A DNA stretch of 52,805 bases from positions 1 to 52,805 of the forward strand of contig DJPN01000011.1 in the NCBI GenBank assembly GCA_002438565.1, given 5' to 3'. The notes under the pieces were generated by a model. It saw nothing but the letters and a program-made list of their open reading frames with translations. It was not told where the DNA came from and searched no databases. Shown one piece after another: positions 24,243 through 33,306 of the stretch; position 1 is the stretch's first letter; every line of letters starts with the position of its first letter. Position numbers and translations under genes: made by a program. This stretch comes from Alphaproteobacteria bacterium UBA6411. Its GTDB lineage: Bacteria; Pseudomonadota; Alphaproteobacteria; CAAGCB01; CAG-977.

Positions 24243-24757
24243 CGGAATGTCGGCGTCAGGACGATTTCAGCGCGGTTGGCGTCTGCGGCTCCTTTTCCTT
24301 CCGCCCAAATACGGACGTCGGCGATTTTGGCGGCGTTTTCCAACACAGCGGACACGGCGTCCGCACGGCGGTCGGAAAGCTGCTGGTTGGTGGACGCTTT
24401 GCCCGTTGTTTTTGTATAGCCGAAAATGCCGATGCGGGTTTTGTCGTAATCGGCAACGACGGCGGCCAGTTTTTTCAAAAATTCAGCGGCGGGTTCTTCA
24501 ACGCGGTAGCTGTTTTGTGCGAAAACGGCGTTCCCCGTCAGCGTAACAATCAAAATATTTTTGCGACGCTTCACCGTGAAGGCGGGGGATGTCGCCAAAG
24601 CGCGGATTTCTTTTTCCTGCGCGGTCATATAATCGGATCGCCCCGCAGGTTTGGCGGCTGCGGCGGCAGGAACGGGGGCGGCAACAGGTTTGTTGGCGGG
24701 AACGTTTGCGGCGCAAGCGGTCAATAGCGTCAGTAAAACGGCGGATAGGATTTTCAT
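24239..24757 (-). CDS. OmpA-family peptidoglycan-associated lipoprotein
   Basis: The start at 24757 has AAGGGGGT upstream. The 172-residue protein has the lipobox LLTAC (Cys 14), an Ala/Pro-rich linker, and a C-terminal domain with IGIFGYTKTTGKASTNQQLSDRRADAV that resembles the OmpA peptidoglycan-binding core (GHTD....N..LS..RA..V). The usual GHTD is replaced by GYTK, so binding to peptidoglycan may be altered. The central part is a short diverged beta domain. Confidence 0.78.
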   Translation of the reverse strand: MKILSAVLLTLLTACAANVPANKPVAAPVPAAAAAKPAGRSDYMTAQEKEIRALATSPAFTVKRRKNILIVTLTGNAVFAQNSYRVEEPAAEFLKKLAAVVADYDKTRIGIFGYTKTTGKASTNQQLSDRRADAVSAVLENAAKIADVRIWAEGKGAADANRAEIVLTPTFR

Positions 24758-24818
24758 AACGACCCCCTTGAAAAGCAAAGTTTCTTAAGGATAACGCAAA
24801 ACAATCCAAAAAGAAACG

Positions 24819-26573
24819 CTATTTTTCAACTGAAAATCCGTCAAAGAAAACGCGGGTGTCGCGCTTTAAAAGCGATTTGAATTTAGGCACGATTCCCGTT
24901 GTTTTCAGTTTGCCCGACATTAAAAAGTCGGACAGCATTTCAAACCGCGTAGGCTGTATCGGATATTCAATCAGCGGCAAGGGGGCTTTTACACCGCTGA
25001 GTTCGGCCGCTTTTTCAAGCGCTTGCGTCAATCCGCCGATGCCGTCAATCAGCCCGTTTTCGACCGCCTGCGCCCCCGTAAAGACGCGGCCGCGGGCGAT
25101 TTTGTCGAGCTTTTTCGCATCAAAACCGCGCCGTTCGGCGACTTTTGCCGTAAAATCGGCATAGACACGGTCAAGGCTTTGTTCAAAAAATTTGCGCTGT
25201 TCAGGGGTGAAATCGGCGGCGGGCGAAATCAATCCCGCGTTTTTGCCGACATTGACGCTTGAAACCGCAATGTCAAGTTTGGCCAGCAGGTTTTTGAAAA
25301 CCATTTTTCCGCCGAAAACGCCGATAGAACCCGTTATCGCCGACGGTTCGGCAAACACAGCGTCGCAGCCCAGCGATATAAAGTATCCGCCCGACGCCGC
25401 CATGCTTGCGATAGAGCAGACGACGGGCTTGTTCTTGACCGATTTGACATAGTTCAATTCGCGCCACATCGTGTCGGACGGAATGTAGCCGCCGCCGGGC
25501 GAATCCAAACGCACAATGATTGCTTTGACCGTTTCGTCATCCGCCGCATCCCGCAAATTGCCGCTGAAAGTCGCCGTTCCCAAAACCGAAGCGTACGCGC
25601 CGCCGCCAAATACGGAATCCCCCGTTTGAATCGTGCCGATTGCGGGGATGAGGGCGAACACGTCGTCCTTTGCCGACGGACGCGGTTCGGTCGCATACGC
25701 GTAATCGAAAAAATCCGCCATATCGGCGTATTGTTCGCGAACTTCTTCTTCCAAAGCGTCTATGTAGCCGGTTTTGTCAACCAGCCGCATATTCAGCGCC
25801 GTGTCGGCGAAATAAGGACCGTCGGTCAGGATTTTTTTCATCCGTTCGGCGGGAATGGCGCGGGCTTTGCCGATATCCGCGGCGGCTTGGGTCAAAAAGC
25901 CGTCAATCAGCTCTTTTAAATTTTCACGTTCCGCCACCGACATTTTTTCAGCGGTCAGCGAATCCGCCCCTGTTTTGTATTCGTAGCGCGCGCCGAACGA
26001 CGGGTGAACGCCGATTTTTTCCAAAGCTTTGCGGAAATACGGCGATTCGACCGATACGCCCGCAACGCCGACTTCACCCGTCGGCTGCATGTGGATTTCC
26101 TTGAAAGCGGAGGCAAGGTAATACGCTCCCAGCCCGCCGCCCATTTCGCCGAACGACGGGGCGAAAACAACGGTGCGCTTGCCCGTTTCGCCGAACGCGA
26201 TAATCGCGTCGCGGATTTCCTGTATTTGCGCCAAACTTAAATCGGTCGAGGGCAGGTAACCGACAAGAGCTGTGATTTTCGGATCTTGCGCCGCGCGGTG
26301 CAGCCCCAAAACGACATCCGCGACGGTCGGCGGATTGCCGAATGTCAGCGCGCCCGCCAAGTCGGACGGGCGGTCTTCGTATAAATCGGTGTCGAATGAC
26401 AGACGCAAAGCCGTGTTTTCTTTGAACGAAAGCGGAGCTTCCTTGTGCCACAAAGCGAACAAGGCAATCAGACAAACAAAAACGCCGATGGTGCGGAAAA
26501 AGTAATTGAACGCCGTTGCAATGCGGGACAGAACGGATTTCTTTGCGGTTTCGTAAACGAAGTTCAACGCCAT
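24819..26573 (-). CDS. sppA: Signal peptide peptidase SppA (protease IV, long form)
   Basis: The 584-residue protein has one N-terminal membrane helix (about residues 26-43) and tandem ClpP-like domains, the 67 kDa architecture. The catalytic Lys is seen in YEYKTGAD of the first half and the catalytic Ser in SMAASGGYF of the second. It degrades cleaved signal peptides in the membrane and faces the periplasm. It follows aroC by 18 bp. Confidence 0.93.
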   Translation of the reverse strand: MALNFVYETAKKSVLSRIATAFNYFFRTIGVFVCLIALFALWHKEAPLSFKENTALRLSFDTDLYEDRPSDLAGALTFGNPPTVADVVLGLHRAAQDPKITALVGYLPSTDLSLAQIQEIRDAIIAFGETGKRTVVFAPSFGEMGGGLGAYYLASAFKEIHMQPTGEVGVAGVSVESPYFRKALEKIGVHPSFGARYEYKTGADSLTAEKMSVAERENLKELIDGFLTQAAADIGKARAIPAERMKKILTDGPYFADTALNMRLVDKTGYIDALEEEVREQYADMADFFDYAYATEPRPSAKDDVFALIPAIGTIQTGDSVFGGGAYASVLGTATFSGNLRDAADDETVKAIIVRLDSPGGGYIPSDTMWRELNYVKSVKNKPVVCSIASMAASGGYFISLGCDAVFAEPSAITGSIGVFGGKMVFKNLLAKLDIAVSSVNVGKNAGLISPAADFTPEQRKFFEQSLDRVYADFTAKVAERRGFDAKKLDKIARGRVFTGAQAVENGLIDGIGGLTQALEKAAELSGVKAPLPLIEYPIQPTRFEMLSDFLMSGKLKTTGIVPKFKSLLKRDTRVFFDGFSVEK

Positions 26574-26591
26574 GGCGCCCCCCTTTGATTG

Positions 26592-27617
26592 TCAGGCGGA
26601 TAACGCCCTTAAACGTAGAAAATGGTCAAACAGAACGCACCATGTCATCGCTTCGGCGACGGGGACGGCGCGCAGGGCGACGCACGGATCGTGCCGTCCG
26701 TTTGTTTGGATTGAAACGTTTTGCAGGTCTTTGGATACGGTTTTCAGCGGCAGTCCGATTGACGGCGTGGGTTTGACCGCGATTCGGGCGATGATGTCCT
26801 GCCCCGTCGAAATGCCGCCCAAAACGCCGCCCGCATGATTGCTCAAAAATTCAATGCCGTTCGGCGCATCGGGATTTGCCCGCATTTCATCGGCGTTTTC
26901 CGTCCCCGCCAAAGCGGCGGAGGCGAATCCGTCGCCGATTTCGACGCCTTTGACGGCGTTAATGCTCATCAGCGCCCTTGCCAAATCGGCGTCCAGTTTG
27001 TCGTAAACGGGTTCGCCCAATCCCGCGGGAAAGCCGTTTGCCCGAATTTCAACGATGCCGCCGACCGAGTTTTGAGATTCTTTTGCCTGTTCAATGACGG
27101 CGGCAAAACGGGCAGGGTCTGTTTCCCTGCCGACTTGAACCAATTTGCCTTTGACGGACAAAGGTTCGCCGTACAAATGCTTGAACGCTTTTTCGGCGAC
27201 CGCGCCCGCCGCGACCCGCATTGCCGTTTCCCGCGCGGAAGCCCGTCCGCCGCCGCGCCAGTCGCGGATGCCGTACTTTAAAAAATAAGCGACGTCCGCA
27301 TGCGCGGGTCTGAATTTATCGGCGATTTCGGCGTAATCCGACGAATGTTGACCGGCGTTTTTAATCAAAAGAGCTAACGGCGTTCCCGTCGTCAGCCCGT
27401 TGAAAGTACCCGACAGAATTTCAACCGTATCCGATTCTCTGCGTGCCGTGGTTAAAGGGCTTTGCCCCGGTTTGCGGCGGTCAAGCGCGGGCTGAATGTC
27501 TGATTCGGTCAGAGGGATTTGAGGGGGAACGCCGTCAATGACACAGCCGACTGCTTTGCCGTGGCTTTCGCCGAACGTCGTAAAGCGGTACAGGGTCCCG
27601 AAGCCGTTCCCCGCCAT
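26592..27617 (-). CDS. aroC: Chorismate synthase
   Basis: This FMN-dependent enzyme makes chorismate from EPSP, the last common step of aromatic biosynthesis; the preceding enzyme, AroA, is encoded at 4299-5630. The start MAGNGFGTLYRFTTFGESHG at 27617 fits the family; an upstream in-frame extension is an artefact. Further signatures are RRKPGQSPLTT, GGRASARETAMRVA and the late GRHDPCVALRAVPV. The 341 residues are slightly short but complete. It begins 2 bp after the fabI stop. Confidence 0.97.
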   Translation of the reverse strand: MAGNGFGTLYRFTTFGESHGKAVGCVIDGVPPQIPLTESDIQPALDRRKPGQSPLTTARRESDTVEILSGTFNGLTTGTPLALLIKNAGQHSSDYAEIADKFRPAHADVAYFLKYGIRDWRGGGRASARETAMRVAAGAVAEKAFKHLYGEPLSVKGKLVQVGRETDPARFAAVIEQAKESQNSVGGIVEIRANGFPAGLGEPVYDKLDADLARALMSINAVKGVEIGDGFASAALAGTENADEMRANPDAPNGIEFLSNHAGGVLGGISTGQDIIARIAVKPTPSIGLPLKTVSKDLQNVSIQTNGRHDPCVALRAVPVAEAMTWCVLFDHFLRLRALSA

Positions 27618-27619
27618 AA

Positions 27620-28456
27620 TCAGTTTTCGCCTTTGTGAGCGTAAGCGGTCAGCATGTCCGCCAGCTGCGGCGCGCTGTCGATGTTGAGCATGCCGACTTT
27701 GTTGTAGCCGCAATCGACGTGAACGGTTTCGCCCGTAACGCCGCTTGCCAGGTCGCTGAGCAGGTAAACCGCAGATTTGCCCACGTCTTCAATCGTGACG
27801 TTGCGCATCAAGGGGGCGTTGTATTCGTTCCAGTTCAAAATGACGCGGAAATCGCCCACGCCCGAAGCGGCCAAAGTTTTAATCGGGCCTGCGGAAATGG
27901 CGTTGACGCGGATGTTCTGTTTGCCCAAATCGCGCGCCAGATACATGACGGACGCTTCCAAAGCGGCTTTGGCGACGCCCATGACGTTGTAGTTCGGCAG
28001 CACTTTTTCCGAACCGAAGTAGGTCATGGTGACAAAGCTGGCGCCCGGATTGGCGATTTCTGAGGCGCGGCGGCAGATGTCCGTGAACGAATAGCACGAA
28101 ATGTGCATCGTGTTCAAAAAGTTCGGCAACGTCGTGTCGCAATAGCGGCCTTTCAATTCGTTTTTGTCGGAAAACGCGACGGCGTGAACCACGAAATCCA
28201 AGCTGCCCCACTGCTTTTTGATTTCGGCAAACAAAGCGTCCAGCGTTTCGGATTTGGTCACGTCGCAAGGCAGAACCAAGTCTTCGCCCAAGGAAGCCGC
28301 CAAAGGACGGACGCGTTTTTCCAACGCTTCACCTTGATAGGTGAACGCCAGTTTCGCGCCCTGCTGATGCAAAGCCGTCGCGATTCCCCACGCGATGGAT
28401 TTGTCGTTCGCCAGTCCTAAAATCAACCCCTTTTTGCCTTCCATCAATCCAGCCAT
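27620..28456 (-). CDS. fabI: Enoyl-ACP reductase (NADH)
   Basis: This short-chain dehydrogenase-like enzyme catalyses the last step of fatty acid elongation. The cofactor site GLILGLANDKSIAWG is near the N-terminus and the active-site Tyr-x6-Lys in NYNVMGVAK. The ATG at 28456 with GAGGTG upstream gives 278 residues, the normal size. It heads a fabI-aroC-sppA-OmpA-hydrolase run and follows the dnaJ-like gene after a terminator. Confidence 0.97.
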   Translation of the reverse strand: MAGLMEGKKGLILGLANDKSIAWGIATALHQQGAKLAFTYQGEALEKRVRPLAASLGEDLVLPCDVTKSETLDALFAEIKKQWGSLDFVVHAVAFSDKNELKGRYCDTTLPNFLNTMHISCYSFTDICRRASEIANPGASFVTMTYFGSEKVLPNYNVMGVAKAALEASVMYLARDLGKQNIRVNAISAGPIKTLAASGVGDFRVILNWNEYNAPLMRNVTIEDVGKSAVYLLSDLASGVTGETVHVDCGYNKVGMLNIDSAPQLADMLTAYAHKGEN

Positions 28457-28521
28457 TTTTACACCTCTATCATTCGATTGATTGAAAAATATCCTTTGGT
28501 CTATCACAAAACAAAAAAATA

Positions 28522-28551
28522 AAAAAGCCCTTTTGACGAAAAAGGGCTTTT
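28522..28551 (-). terminator. Intrinsic terminator of the dnaJ-like gene
   Basis: AAAGCCCTTTT (28524-28534) pairs with AAAAAGGGCTTT (28539-28550). On the minus strand the stem is followed by an extended T-rich run. It lies directly after the DnaJ-like stop at 28557 and separates it from fabI. Confidence 0.85.
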
Positions 28552-28556
28552 AAACG

Positions 28557-29522
28557 TTAAATCAGTCCCGCTTTTTTGCGCGGGTCGATTCCCGACGGAT
28601 TCCATTTCTGCATGAAAGCGGTCAATTCCGCGTCGGGCTGTTCGGGCAGGGTGACAATCAGCTTGACCAGCAAATCGCCCGTTCCCGATTTGGCTTTGAT
28701 GCCTTTGCCGCGCAGGCGCAGGGTCGTTCCCGTGTTGGAATTTGCGGGGACGGTGACGGCGGCTTGCCCTTCCAGAGTCGGAATGGTGATTTTGCCGCCC
28801 AAAACGGCTTCTTTGAGGGTAATCGGGGCTTCCAGCTGCACATTGTTGCCGCTGCGCGTAAAGTACGGGTGCGGCTGAACCAGAATGTGAATCAGCGCGT
28901 CGCCGTTCGGCGCGCCGCCCGTTCCCGCTTCGCCCTGTCCTTTCAGACGCAGGACGGTTTTATCCTCCGATCCCGCGGGGATTTTGATGTTCAGCCGTTT
29001 GCCGCTGGGCAGGACGATTTCCTTTTCCTTGCCGAGCGCGGCTTCCAAAAACGAAACGGTCAAGTCGTAATTGACGTTTTCGCCGGGGATTTTCATCGTT
29101 CTGCCGCGGCGCATGTTGGCAAAGATGTCTTCGCCGCCCGCCTGTCCGCCGCCGAACATGTCGCTGAAGAAATCAAAGCCCGACCGCTTGCGTCCGCCCG
29201 CCGAAGCGCCGCCGAAATTGAAGTCGAACCCGCCAAAGCCGCCGCCCGCCTGTCCGCGGTTGGCGTACGCGTTCGGATTGAAGCCGAAGCCCGCGCGTTC
29301 TTTGCCGTTTTCGTCGATTTCGCCCGCGTCGAAGCGGCGGCGTTTTTCCGCGTCGGACAAAATGTCGTAAGCCGCGCTGATTTCTTTGAATTTATCCTCG
29401 GCCTTCGGATCGTTCGGGTTCAAGTCGGGGTGCATTTTGCGCGCCAGCTTGCGGTACGCCTGTTTGATTTCGTCCGCCGAAGCGGTTTTGTCAACGCCCA
29501 ATACGGTATAAGGATTCGCCAT
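28557..29522 (-). CDS. DnaJ-class co-chaperone, CbpA type
   Basis: The start at 29522 (MANPYTVLGV) gives 321 residues. The J domain occupies residues 1-70 with the HPD tripeptide in KMHPDLNPND. A Gly/Phe-rich linker follows, then two beta-sandwich client-binding domains. The Cys-rich zinc domain of true DnaJ is absent, so it is a type II/CbpA J-protein stimulating DnaK. The neighbourhood with fabI and aroC is common in alphaproteobacteria. Confidence 0.93.
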   Translation of the reverse strand: MANPYTVLGVDKTASADEIKQAYRKLARKMHPDLNPNDPKAEDKFKEISAAYDILSDAEKRRRFDAGEIDENGKERAGFGFNPNAYANRGQAGGGFGGFDFNFGGASAGGRKRSGFDFFSDMFGGGQAGGEDIFANMRRGRTMKIPGENVNYDLTVSFLEAALGKEKEIVLPSGKRLNIKIPAGSEDKTVLRLKGQGEAGTGGAPNGDALIHILVQPHPYFTRSGNNVQLEAPITLKEAVLGGKITIPTLEGQAAVTVPANSNTGTTLRLRGKGIKAKSGTGDLLVKLIVTLPEQPDAELTAFMQKWNPSGIDPRKKAGLI

Positions 29523-29564
29523 TGTTTTTCGCCACAATATAAAGTTAAAAAATATCTGCCTTCT

Positions 29565-29593
29565 AAAATAATCTTCCCGAGTCTGTGACGCAA
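29565..29593 (-). promoter_or_regulatory. Putative promoter of the dnaJ-like gene
   Basis: On the minus strand TTGCGT (29588-29593) and TATTTT (29565-29570) are 17 nt apart, about 45 bp before the start codon. The same TTGCG-type -35 box recurs at 46134-46139 and 46160-46165. Confidence 0.4.
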
Positions 29594-29699
29594 GGCATCA
29601 AACGGGATTTTTCAACTTTTTTTAATAATGTCTTTTCTTTAAAGCGCGTTCTTTGGTATAGTACCCCTGTTTTGCTGTTTTTTTTAAAGGGCTGGAAAA

Positions 29700-30614
29700 G
29701 TGTCTGAAAGCAATTCGACGGCGTGTTTGATGAAAGCCGCTTCCGCCGCTTCCGTCGGTGTCGCCGTCATTTTGATTGTTGTCAAGGTCTTCGCGTCGGC
29801 AATGACGGATTCCGTCGCATTGCTGTCCAGTCTTATCGATTCGTCGCTGGATGCGTGCGCGTCGTTTTTGAATTTTTGGGCGATTCGGGAATCTTTGGTT
29901 CCCGCCGATACCAAGCATCGCTTCGGTCACGGCAAAGTCGAACCGCTGGCGGCGGTCGGGCAGGCGGCGTTTATCGCGGGTTCCGCGTTTTTGCTGATTT
30001 TTCAAAGCGTTCGCTATATTCTGCGTCCCCGCGCATTGGAAAATGCCGGCGTGGGGATACTGGCAATGGGCGTTTCCGTTGTGCTGACCGTTGCTTTGAT
30101 TGCTTTTCAGCGTTATGTCATCCGTAAAACGAAATCCGTTGCCGTGTCCGCCGATTACGCCCATTACGCGGGCGACGTGCTGATGAATTTGAGCGTGATG
30201 GCGTCGCTGTTCATCGGGGCGCGGTGGCATTGCGATTACGCCGATCCCGTTTTCGCGCTGCTGATTGCGGGGTATCTGCTGTTCAGCGCTTGGCGGATTG
30301 TCAAGGCGGCTTTGATTCAGCTGACTGACGCCGAGCTGCCGCCCGCCGAAAAGCAAAAAATAGCCGACATTGTTTTATCCACGCCCGAAGTCGACGGCCT
30401 GCACGATTTGCGCACCCGCGCGTCGGGAACGAAAAAGTTCATCCAACTGCATTTGGAGCTGAACCCCGAATTTACTTTGGCAAAAGCTCATTCCGTCGCC
30501 GATGCGGCCGAAGCGCGGCTGACGGACGCTTTTCCCGACGCCGACATTCTGATTCATCAGGATCCGGCGGGACTGAACGAAAAACACCCCGAGTGGTGTT
30601 ATCAAAACATTTAA
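29700..30614 (+). CDS. Cation diffusion facilitator (FieF-like)
   Basis: The 304-residue inner-membrane metal/proton antiporter has six helices. Metal-site residues are visible as DSVALLSSLIDSSLD in TM2 and HYAGD in TM5, matching the Zn/Fe efflux subgroup. The soluble C-terminal domain includes GLHDLRTRASG and HLELNP. The start is GTG. A good -10 (TATAGT, 29657-29662) lies upstream. The exact metal cannot be read from sequence. Confidence 0.92.
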   Translation: MSESNSTACLMKAASAASVGVAVILIVVKVFASAMTDSVALLSSLIDSSLDACASFLNFWAIRESLVPADTKHRFGHGKVEPLAAVGQAAFIAGSAFLLIFQSVRYILRPRALENAGVGILAMGVSVVLTVALIAFQRYVIRKTKSVAVSADYAHYAGDVLMNLSVMASLFIGARWHCDYADPVFALLIAGYLLFSAWRIVKAALIQLTDAELPPAEKQKIADIVLSTPEVDGLHDLRTRASGTKKFIQLHLELNPEFTLAKAHSVADAAEARLTDAFPDADILIHQDPAGLNEKHPEWCYQNI

Positions 30615-30640
30615 GCCCACCCTCGTTTTAGGAGAATGAA

Positions 30641-31735
30641 ATGAGAATAGAAGAAGATATGAAACTGGACTTCAAGGACGTGTTGTTCCGCCCGAAACGC
30701 AGCACTTTGCGTTCGCGTTCCGAAGTCGACTTGAACCGCACCTTTACGTTCAGAAACTCCAAAGCGACGTGGACGGGCGTGCCCATCATGGCGGCGAACA
30801 TGGACACCGTCGGGCGTTTCGAGGTTTTTAACGTTTTGAAGCAGTTCAAAATGTTCACCTGCATCCAGAAACACTACACCAAAGAGGAATGGAGCGCGTT
30901 CAACGCCAAAACATCCGCCGAAGATTACAATTATCTGGCGATTACGTCGGGAACGTCGGACAAGGATTACGAACGCCTGTTCCGCATTTGCGGCGAAAAT
31001 CCCGCGATTAAATTCATCTGCATCGACGTTGCGAACGGGTATTCCCAGCACTTTGTCGAATATGTGCGCAAAGTCCGCGAAAACTTTCCGAAAATGACGA
31101 TTATCGCGGGCAACGTGGTCACGGGCGAAATGACCGAAGAACTGATTTTGTCGGGTGCGGATATTGTCAAAGTCGGCATCGGGCCGGGGTCGGTCTGCAC
31201 GACGCGCATTCAAACGGGCGTCGGCTATCCGCAGCTGTCCGCGATTATCGAATGTGCGGACGCGGCGCACGGATTGGGCGGCTTGATTATCGGCGACGGC
31301 GGCTGCACTTGTCCGGGGGATGTGTCCAAAGCGTTCGGCGCGGGCGCGGATTTCGTGATGCTGGGCGGCATGTTCGCGGGACATGACGAATCGGGCGGCG
31401 ATTTGGTCGTCGATGAAGCCACGGGCAAAAAGTACCGCCGCTTCTACGGGATGAGTTCGGATACCGCGATGGAAAAATACGCGGGCGGCGTGGCGGATTA
31501 CCGCGCCAGCGAAGGGCGCACCGTTTTGGTCGAATACAAGGGCGCGCTGGAAAACACGGTCAAGGAAATCTTGGGCGGCGTGCGTTCGACCTGCACTTAC
31601 GTCGGCGCCAGAATGTTGAAAGAACTGAGCAAACGCACGACGTTCGTTCGGGTGACGCAACAGTTCAATTCGTCTTTGGCAAGCCAGCCGCAAAACTTGA
31701 AAAACGTCAATCCGTCCCACAAACCGACGTGTTGA
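30641..31735 (+). CDS. guaC: GMP reductase
   Basis: The 364-residue TIM-barrel enzyme of the IMPDH/GMPR family converts GMP to IMP with NADPH in purine salvage. The catalytic Cys is in GIGPGSVCTTR, and the phosphate site is IIGDGGCTCPGDVSKAFGAG. No CBS insert is present, as in GMP reductases. AGGAG lies 7 nt before the ATG. It begins a tight three-gene run with a kinase and a universal stress protein. Confidence 0.95.
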   Translation: MRIEEDMKLDFKDVLFRPKRSTLRSRSEVDLNRTFTFRNSKATWTGVPIMAANMDTVGRFEVFNVLKQFKMFTCIQKHYTKEEWSAFNAKTSAEDYNYLAITSGTSDKDYERLFRICGENPAIKFICIDVANGYSQHFVEYVRKVRENFPKMTIIAGNVVTGEMTEELILSGADIVKVGIGPGSVCTTRIQTGVGYPQLSAIIECADAAHGLGGLIIGDGGCTCPGDVSKAFGAGADFVMLGGMFAGHDESGGDLVVDEATGKKYRRFYGMSSDTAMEKYAGGVADYRASEGRTVLVEYKGALENTVKEILGGVRSTCTYVGARMLKELSKRTTFVRVTQQFNSSLASQPQNLKNVNPSHKPTC

Positions 31736-31745
31736 GGAAATAAAA

Positions 31746-33296
31746 ATGCTTATCGACGACCAATCCGATTTGATTGAAGCGCTGTCGCGTCCCGAAGCTT
31801 ACGGGCTGAAATCGTCACATTCCGTTCGGGTCAAACAGACGAACATTTCCGTCGTGTTTTTGACGGGCGATGCGGCTTACAAGCTGAAAAAAGGGGTCAA
31901 ATTCCCGTATGTGGATTACTCAACCCCCGAAAAGCGCAAAGCCGCTTGCGAAAAGGAACGGGAACTGTGCGATTTGTGGGCTTCCGAGCTGAATCCCGCC
32001 GTCGTTCCCGTGGTCAAAACCGCCAAGGGATACGCCGTCGGCGAAAAAACGGACGGGGAGGTTGTCGATTGGCTGCTGCGCATGCGCGAATTTCCCGAAG
32101 ACATGCTGTTTGACGTTATGGCGGACAACGGCGATTTGGATCGTTTTGAAATGATGGACACGGCGGAAAAAATCTTCAAGATGCACCAGGCCGCGCCCGT
32201 TGTCATGACGCGCGATCCCGTGGAAATCATCCGCGGCCGCATTGTCGAAAACAACATGATGATTCGCTGTTTCGTCCCCGACTTGTTTGATGCCGAGGAC
32301 GTTGACGAATTGGAAGCCGAACAGAACAAAGCGCTTGAAAAACTGTCCGATTTGCTGCGCCGCCGCCGCGAAGACGGCAAAATCCGCGTGTGCCACGGGG
32401 ATTTGACGCTGCGCAATATCGCGATGTCGGACGGGAAAGTGACAATCTTCAACCCGATTGAATTCAACGACGATTTGACGCAAATCGACGTGCTGTACGA
32501 TTTCGCTTTTCTGCTGGTCGATATGGAAAGCAAAGGATTGCGCCGTTTGGCGAGCATTTTGTTCAACCACTATATGGCGATGTCCGCGGATTGGGAAGGC
32601 GTGCCCGCGTTGCCGCTGTTCCTGTCGTGTCGCGCGGCGGTTAACGCGTATGTGTTCGCCGAAATGACCCGCGACATCAAGGACAAGTTTGAATCCAACC
32701 TGATGGCGAACCGCGCTTATGAGCATTTGGTGATGGCGCGCCGGTTCTTGAAACCCGAAAAGACGATTCTGGTCGCTTGCGGCGGGCTGTCGGGGTCGGG
32801 CAAATCCCGCATCGGGCGCGAAGCCGCGCCCTTTATCGGCAATCCGCCGGGGGCGGTGATTTTGCGCGACGACGTTTTGCGCAAAAACATGCTGGGCGTC
32901 GGGTTGGAGGACTATTTGGACGAATCGGTCTACACGCCCGAAAACGAAGCCAAAGTGTTCGACAAATTGTGCGAGGAATGCCGCCGCATTTTGGCGACTG
33001 GACAGTCCGTCGTTGCGGACGCTTTGTTCCATGAACCCGCCCAGCGCGCCAAAATCGAACAAATCGCGCGGGAAATGAACGTCGATTTTCAAGGAATTTG
33101 GGTGGATGCTCCGCTGGAGGTTCGCAAACAGCGCGTTTTGTCGCGTCAGCGCAACCCGTCGGACGTCAAAACGCCAGAAGAACTGGACAAACAACTGAAC
33201 AAAGACGTCGGTTTGGTGACGTGGGATAAAATCGACACGTCGGGCGACCGTATGGCGACGCTGTCGCAGGTGCGTTCGCTGCTGTCGAAACGGTAA
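31746..33296 (+). CDS. Two-domain phosphotransferase: APH-like kinase plus P-loop kinase
   Basis: The 516-residue protein joins an N-terminal aminoglycoside-phosphotransferase-like fold (catalytic-loop motif RVCHGDLTLRN, metal site FNPIEFND) to a C-terminal P-loop kinase (Walker A CGGLSGSGKSRIG near residue 345). It matches the COG2187-COG0645 type fusion found in many proteobacteria, whose substrate is unknown. It lies 10 bp after guaC and 10 bp before the Usp gene, suggesting stress or nucleotide-related function. It is not an antibiotic resistance call. Confidence 0.85.
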   Translation: MLIDDQSDLIEALSRPEAYGLKSSHSVRVKQTNISVVFLTGDAAYKLKKGVKFPYVDYSTPEKRKAACEKERELCDLWASELNPAVVPVVKTAKGYAVGEKTDGEVVDWLLRMREFPEDMLFDVMADNGDLDRFEMMDTAEKIFKMHQAAPVVMTRDPVEIIRGRIVENNMMIRCFVPDLFDAEDVDELEAEQNKALEKLSDLLRRRREDGKIRVCHGDLTLRNIAMSDGKVTIFNPIEFNDDLTQIDVLYDFAFLLVDMESKGLRRLASILFNHYMAMSADWEGVPALPLFLSCRAAVNAYVFAEMTRDIKDKFESNLMANRAYEHLVMARRFLKPEKTILVACGGLSGSGKSRIGREAAPFIGNPPGAVILRDDVLRKNMLGVGLEDYLDESVYTPENEAKVFDKLCEECRRILATGQSVVADALFHEPAQRAKIEQIAREMNVDFQGIWVDAPLEVRKQRVLSRQRNPSDVKTPEELDKQLNKDVGLVTWDKIDTSGDRMATLSQVRSLLSKR

Positions 33297-33306
33297 GGAG
33301 GAAACC

